8,149 nucleotides of DNA from a bacterium (lineage in GTDB: Bacteria; SZUA-79; Acidulodesulfobacterales; Acidulodesulfobacteraceae): NCBI GenBank assembly GCA_021813595.1, contig JAKAKF010000080.1, positions 1-8,149 on the forward strand, given 5' to 3'. The notes below the pieces were generated by a model. That model had not been told where the DNA came from, made no database searches, and worked only from the letters and a program-made list of their open reading frames with translations. Shown here one piece after another: positions 5,500-8,149 of this stretch. Each line of letters begins with the position of its first letter. Position 1 is the stretch's first letter. Both the position numbers and the translations under genes were made by a program.

Positions 5500-7653
5500 A
5501 TGAAAAGAAAAGAGGACAAGAAACAAGCATGCTCGATATTGAAAGGAAAATTTACGCGCAGGGATTTTCTTAAATATACCGCGGGGACGATAGGATACAT
5601 TTCTTTAGCTTCCTTAGGATTAGGTTCGCTGTCAGGATGCGGCAGCAGCGGAGGGTCGCAGACGCAAATACAAAGTTACCCCATTGACCCCAATGTTCAA
5701 ACTACGCTTCAAAGAATGCTCTCTTTCCCCATATATTTATATTCAGACGGCAATAGCACCACCAGCCCTCTGAATCCGGATAAAAGCGGACCCGGCCTTA
5801 CAATGCCCGAGCTTCAGGATGTTTCTCAATACGGCGCGTTGGGATACGGCACATGGACGTTCGGAGCGCCGCTTCCTGCGCAGACCAGAACCGACATTAT
5901 GTCTTCCGGTTATGCCCTTCCCGCGTCCAATACGACCTTTAAATTTGTAAATTTCTTTACTATATCAGACATTCATATCACCGACAAAGAAGCGCCGAAC
6001 CAGTTTATTTATTTACAGGAAGAAAGCCCTTTCGCTCATAATAACGTTCCGATTTACTCGCCAGTAATGATGTGTACGACTCAAGTTTTAGATGCCGCCG
6101 TTCAGACGATAAACGCCCTTCACAAGACTAACGCTTTCGATTTCGGAATATCTTTAGGAGACTGCGCAAATAGCACGACTTATAAGGAATTAAGATGGTA
6201 CATAGACGTTTTAGACGGAAAAGTTATTACTCCCAGTTCAGGCGATAATCTCGGCGCCGGAACAATAGATTACCAGATGCCTTATAAGGCGGCGGGTTTA
6301 GATAAATCAATTCCTTGGTATCAAGCCATAGGCAACCACGATAAATTTTTTCTAGGTTCGTTCCCCGTCGATGCAGATCCGTCTCTGGGATTAAGGCAGT
6401 CTTATCTTGCCGATACCGTGTGGAACGTGCCGGATATTTTAGTGCCATCTATTTCAGCAGATAATTTAGCCGGTTTTTACCCTGCCCTATTTAATATGGA
6501 AAACCTAAAAATATTTACCCCCACATACTATCAAGGCGTATTCAACGGCCTGTCTCCTTACGGCCAAATTATAGACGAAGGGCCTCTCAGTCTTTATTCC
6601 AGCGCTCCCGTCATAGCGGCAGACGCCAACAGATACTCTTTGACCAACTCCGAATGGATTCAGGAATTTTTTAACACGGATACGACTCCCGTCGGACACG
6701 GATTTAATCTCGTCGAAGCAGGGCAGGACAGCGATTTTGCATGCTACAGTTTCCTTCCTAAATCGAATATTCCCTTAAAGGTTATCGTGCTTGACGACGT
6801 TCAGTCTCCGTTAGACGGTTCAGGAGATATTCACGGACACGGCTATTTAGACGCAAACCGTTGGGCATGGCTGCAGAAAGAACTAAGCGACGGTCAGGCA
6901 AACAACCAGCTTATGATAATAGCCGCCCATATTCCTATTGGCGTTATGGATATAGGTTCCGAAATGGAGTGGTGGCAGAACGAATATAATACCGCACCGG
7001 CATATCAGAATGCCGTCGATTTTCAAGGATTGGTCAATACGCTTCAAAACAGTACCAATCTTCTTATGTGGGTAGCAGGGCACAGGCATCTTAATACGGT
7101 TAAGGCGTTTGTATCGCCTGACCCGGCAAATGCACCGGAACAGGGATTCTGGCACGTCGAAACTTCGTCGTTAAGAGATTTTCCTCAGCAGTTCCGTACT
7201 TTCGAAATATATCTTAACAGCGATTATACCGTTTCTATAGTTACTACGAACGTAGACCCGTCCGTAGCCGAAGGAACGCCCGCCGCAACTTCGCGCGGAT
7301 ATGCGGTTGCGGTTCAGCAAATTATTCAAGAAAATAAGCAATTGAATACGATAAACCCGGTTTATTATTCCAGCAAACCCGCCGCTTCTTCTACGGCTAT
7401 TAACAATTCTATACCGCCGTTCGATTTAACGACCTTTCAGCCTATAGATATGAGTAGCGTAGCCGTTCCCAGTATGGACCCGTCAAGGCCTCAAGACAAC
7501 ACCGGAGATAAATCAATCCAGTGGGTTGACCTGTCGAATCCGCCGGCAGGGGAAACTGCCGTTCCATACAATGCGTCGTATAACGCGGTGCTTTTGAAAC
7601 AGTTAAGCCCGGCTATGATAAGCGCTTTGAAACAGCAATTTCCGGTTGTGTGA
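5500..7653 (+). CDS. Tat-exported lipoprotein metallophosphoesterase (calcineurin-like, TIGR03768-like)
   Basis: Large (717 aa) exported metal-dependent phosphoesterase. The N-terminus has a twin-arginine motif TRRDFLKYT (Arg20-Arg21), a hydrophobic segment (about 29-43) and lipobox LSGC with Cys47, then a Gly/Ser linker: a Tat-dependent lipoprotein that should fold in the cytoplasm before export. All calcineurin-type blocks are visible: DIH (Asp157, His159), GD (Asp221) with Asn224, GNHD (278-281), AH (His477) and GHRH (His528, His530). A dinuclear metal site should therefore form and the enzyme should be active; the substrate cannot be read. About 195 residues separate GNHD from His477, and about 187 follow GHRH, larger than minimal family members. 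It resembles the Tat-signal family TIGR03768, from memory. The start has AGGTGA (5488-5493) six bases upstream. It follows the propeller gene by 82 bases, probably on the same mRNA, and ends at a strong terminator. Confidence 0.87.
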   Translation: MKRKEDKKQACSILKGKFTRRDFLKYTAGTIGYISLASLGLGSLSGCGSSGGSQTQIQSYPIDPNVQTTLQRMLSFPIYLYSDGNSTTSPLNPDKSGPGLTMPELQDVSQYGALGYGTWTFGAPLPAQTRTDIMSSGYALPASNTTFKFVNFFTISDIHITDKEAPNQFIYLQEESPFAHNNVPIYSPVMMCTTQVLDAAVQTINALHKTNAFDFGISLGDCANSTTYKELRWYIDVLDGKVITPSSGDNLGAGTIDYQMPYKAAGLDKSIPWYQAIGNHDKFFLGSFPVDADPSLGLRQSYLADTVWNVPDILVPSISADNLAGFYPALFNMENLKIFTPTYYQGVFNGLSPYGQIIDEGPLSLYSSAPVIAADANRYSLTNSEWIQEFFNTDTTPVGHGFNLVEAGQDSDFACYSFLPKSNIPLKVIVLDDVQSPLDGSGDIHGHGYLDANRWAWLQKELSDGQANNQLMIIAAHIPIGVMDIGSEMEWWQNEYNTAPAYQNAVDFQGLVNTLQNSTNLLMWVAGHRHLNTVKAFVSPDPANAPEQGFWHVETSSLRDFPQQFRTFEIYLNSDYTVSIVTTNVDPSVAEGTPAATSRGYAVAVQQIIQENKQLNTINPVYYSSKPAASSTAINNSIPPFDLTTFQPIDMSSVAVPSMDPSRPQDNTGDKSIQWVDLSNPPAGETAVPYNASYNAVLLKQLSPAMISALKQQFPVV

Positions 7654-7682
7654 TGAAAAAAGGTTTCTATTTATTCTCATAA

Positions 7683-7720
7683 TCCCGACTGCGTTATTGC
7701 GTGGTCGGGAGTTTTATTTT
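7683..7720 (+). terminator. Rho-independent terminator after the phosphoesterase gene
   Basis: An 11-bp stem, TCCCGACTGCG (7683-7693) with CGTGGTCGGGA (7700-7710) including two G-U pairs, and a six-base loop, is followed at once by GTTTTATTTT (7711-7720). It lies 30 bases past the stop codon and closes the propeller-phosphoesterase unit, so the secretin gene downstream needs its own promoter. Confidence 0.88.
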
Positions 7721-7825
7721 AAGTTGAAAATTCTAAAATCTCTTAAATCATAGTTATAGGCTACTTTAAAATATAATTAATGCCGAATCACCGATTTTGC
7801 CGATATGACACCCGTTGAATCGGAA

Positions 7826-7848
7826 GAAAGGGGACATTTTTATTTTGG
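7826..7848 (+). other. Possible REP/transposase-associated motif remnant
   Basis: The stretch beginning GAAAGGGGACATTTTTATTT resembles the GGGGACA-plus-AT-rich motif often seen around REP-associated tyrosine transposases (IS200/IS605-related, TnpA-REP) in many proteobacterial genomes. The resemblance is from memory. There is no transposase and no second copy in the window, so it may be a solitary remnant or chance. Confidence 0.3.
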
Positions 7849-7849
7849 C

Positions 7850-7878
7850 TTGACATAATTAGCTTTTTTATTGAATTT
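7850..7878 (+). promoter_or_regulatory. Weak sigma-70-like promoter candidate for the secretin gene
   Basis: A perfect -35 hexamer TTGACA (7850-7855) stands between the terminator and the secretin start, but no good -10 lies at 16-18 bases. The nearest options are TTGAAT (7871-7876, 15-base spacer) and TGAATT (7872-7877, 16-base spacer). A promoter is expected somewhere here because the preceding unit is terminated. Confidence 0.4.
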
Positions 7879-7935
7879 TTTTTTAATAAATTATATTGTT
7901 ATCATATTAATAAAAAAATTATTTTAAAATACAAA

Positions 7936-8149
7936 ATGCGTAAATCATTATTCGGCTTACTCAAAACAGCTAATATTGTTCCATTTATTCTTGCCGCTTT
8001 AATTATATCAACGATATTTTCCTTAAATACAGCCAGCGCTTTAGGAAATACAGGTGGAGAAACAAAACATTCGCCAAAATATCCAGCATACAATATTCTT
8101 TCAAAAAAAGGTTATATTTATTTAAATTTCAGGGATATTTCCATACCGA
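7936..8149 (+). CDS. gspD: Secretin N-terminus, probably GspD (3' end missing)
   Basis: Open frame of 71 codons running off the window end. It starts MRKSLFGLLK, followed by a hydrophobic core (about 15-30) and an AxA-type signal peptidase I site (TASA, cut after Ala35), so it is Sec-exported. After a short linker, KKGYIYLNFRDISIP looks like the first strand and helix start of the secretin N0 domain (typical form: LNF-x-D-A/S-x-I). With gspL, gspC and a pseudopilin gene in the same window, GspD, the outer-membrane channel that GspC contacts, is the natural reading. Only about 36 mature residues are seen, so another secretin (PilQ-like) or a TonB-type N0 protein is possible. There is no Shine-Dalgarno before the ATG, as for gspL and gspC here. 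The gene lies 282 bases after the phosphoesterase gene, beyond its terminator. Confidence 0.65.
   Translation, partial: MRKSLFGLLKTANIVPFILAALIISTIFSLNTASALGNTGGETKHSPKYPAYNILSKKGYIYLNFRDISIP

Noticed and set aside
3992..7812. Possible direct repeats flanking the module (GCGATATGTCAAC at 3992-4004 and CCGATATGACACC at 7800-7812)
   Set aside because: Only the seven-base core CGATATG is exact, which is expected by chance in AT-rich DNA; not adequate as an insertion target duplication or att site.
7902..8093. Antisense 63-codon open frame over the secretin start
   Set aside because: The plus-strand frame has a clear signal peptide, AxA site and N0-like motif; the minus frame shows no recognisable protein features.
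3904..8149. CRISPR arrays, tRNA or rRNA genes, riboswitches
   Set aside because: No spaced direct repeats of CRISPR type, no tRNA cloverleaf and no rRNA motifs were seen in the gaps. The CTTAA array has no spacers.

Overview
The window reads as an AT-rich Gram-negative chromosome, possibly a deltaproteobacterium-like lineage such as the uncultured acidophilic sulfate reducers. That placement is an inference from style only: heavy ATA/TTA/AAA codon use, starts often without a Shine-Dalgarno, an MsbA-type exporter, type II secretion (T2SS) parts, Tat and lipoprotein signals, and a sigma-54 promoter. No marker gene fixes the taxon.

Left block (1-3903, all +): the 3' two-thirds of an MsbA-like ABC exporter is followed with almost no gaps by three T2SS parts. 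These are a GspL-like cytoplasmic/inner-membrane scaffold, GspC (one membrane helix, HR domain, C-terminal PDZ) and a GspI-like minor pseudopilin with a class III prepilin motif. The last two gene junctions abut or overlap by one base, so this is a tight operon.

Middle block (3904-7720): a 296-base gene-free gap holds a 25-base hairpin, a perfect 34-base palindrome and a textbook sigma-54 -24/-12 promoter (4136-4151). The promoter precedes a seven-bladed NHL/Vgb-like beta-propeller lipoprotein gene. After a nine-unit CTTAA tandem repeat comes a 717-aa Tat-exported lipoprotein metallophosphoesterase with all calcineurin-type metal-binding motifs, closed by a good rho-independent terminator. 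These two genes are visibly richer in G+C than gspL, most strikingly the propeller gene.

Right block (7721-8149): a 282-base gap (7654-7935, including the terminator) contains a possible remnant of a REP/transposase-associated motif and a weak sigma-70-like promoter. The start of a signal-peptide protein follows, whose first mature residues look like the N0 domain of a secretin, probably GspD. It runs off the window.

Together: T2SS genes that are usually neighbours (gspC and gspD) are here separated by an independently controlled two-gene envelope-protein module. The simplest hypothesis is that the propeller lipoprotein and the Tat phosphoesterase are cargo or surface partners of this secretion system, switched on by a sigma-54 activator. 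The gene calls are solid; the cargo link is inference from position and export signals.
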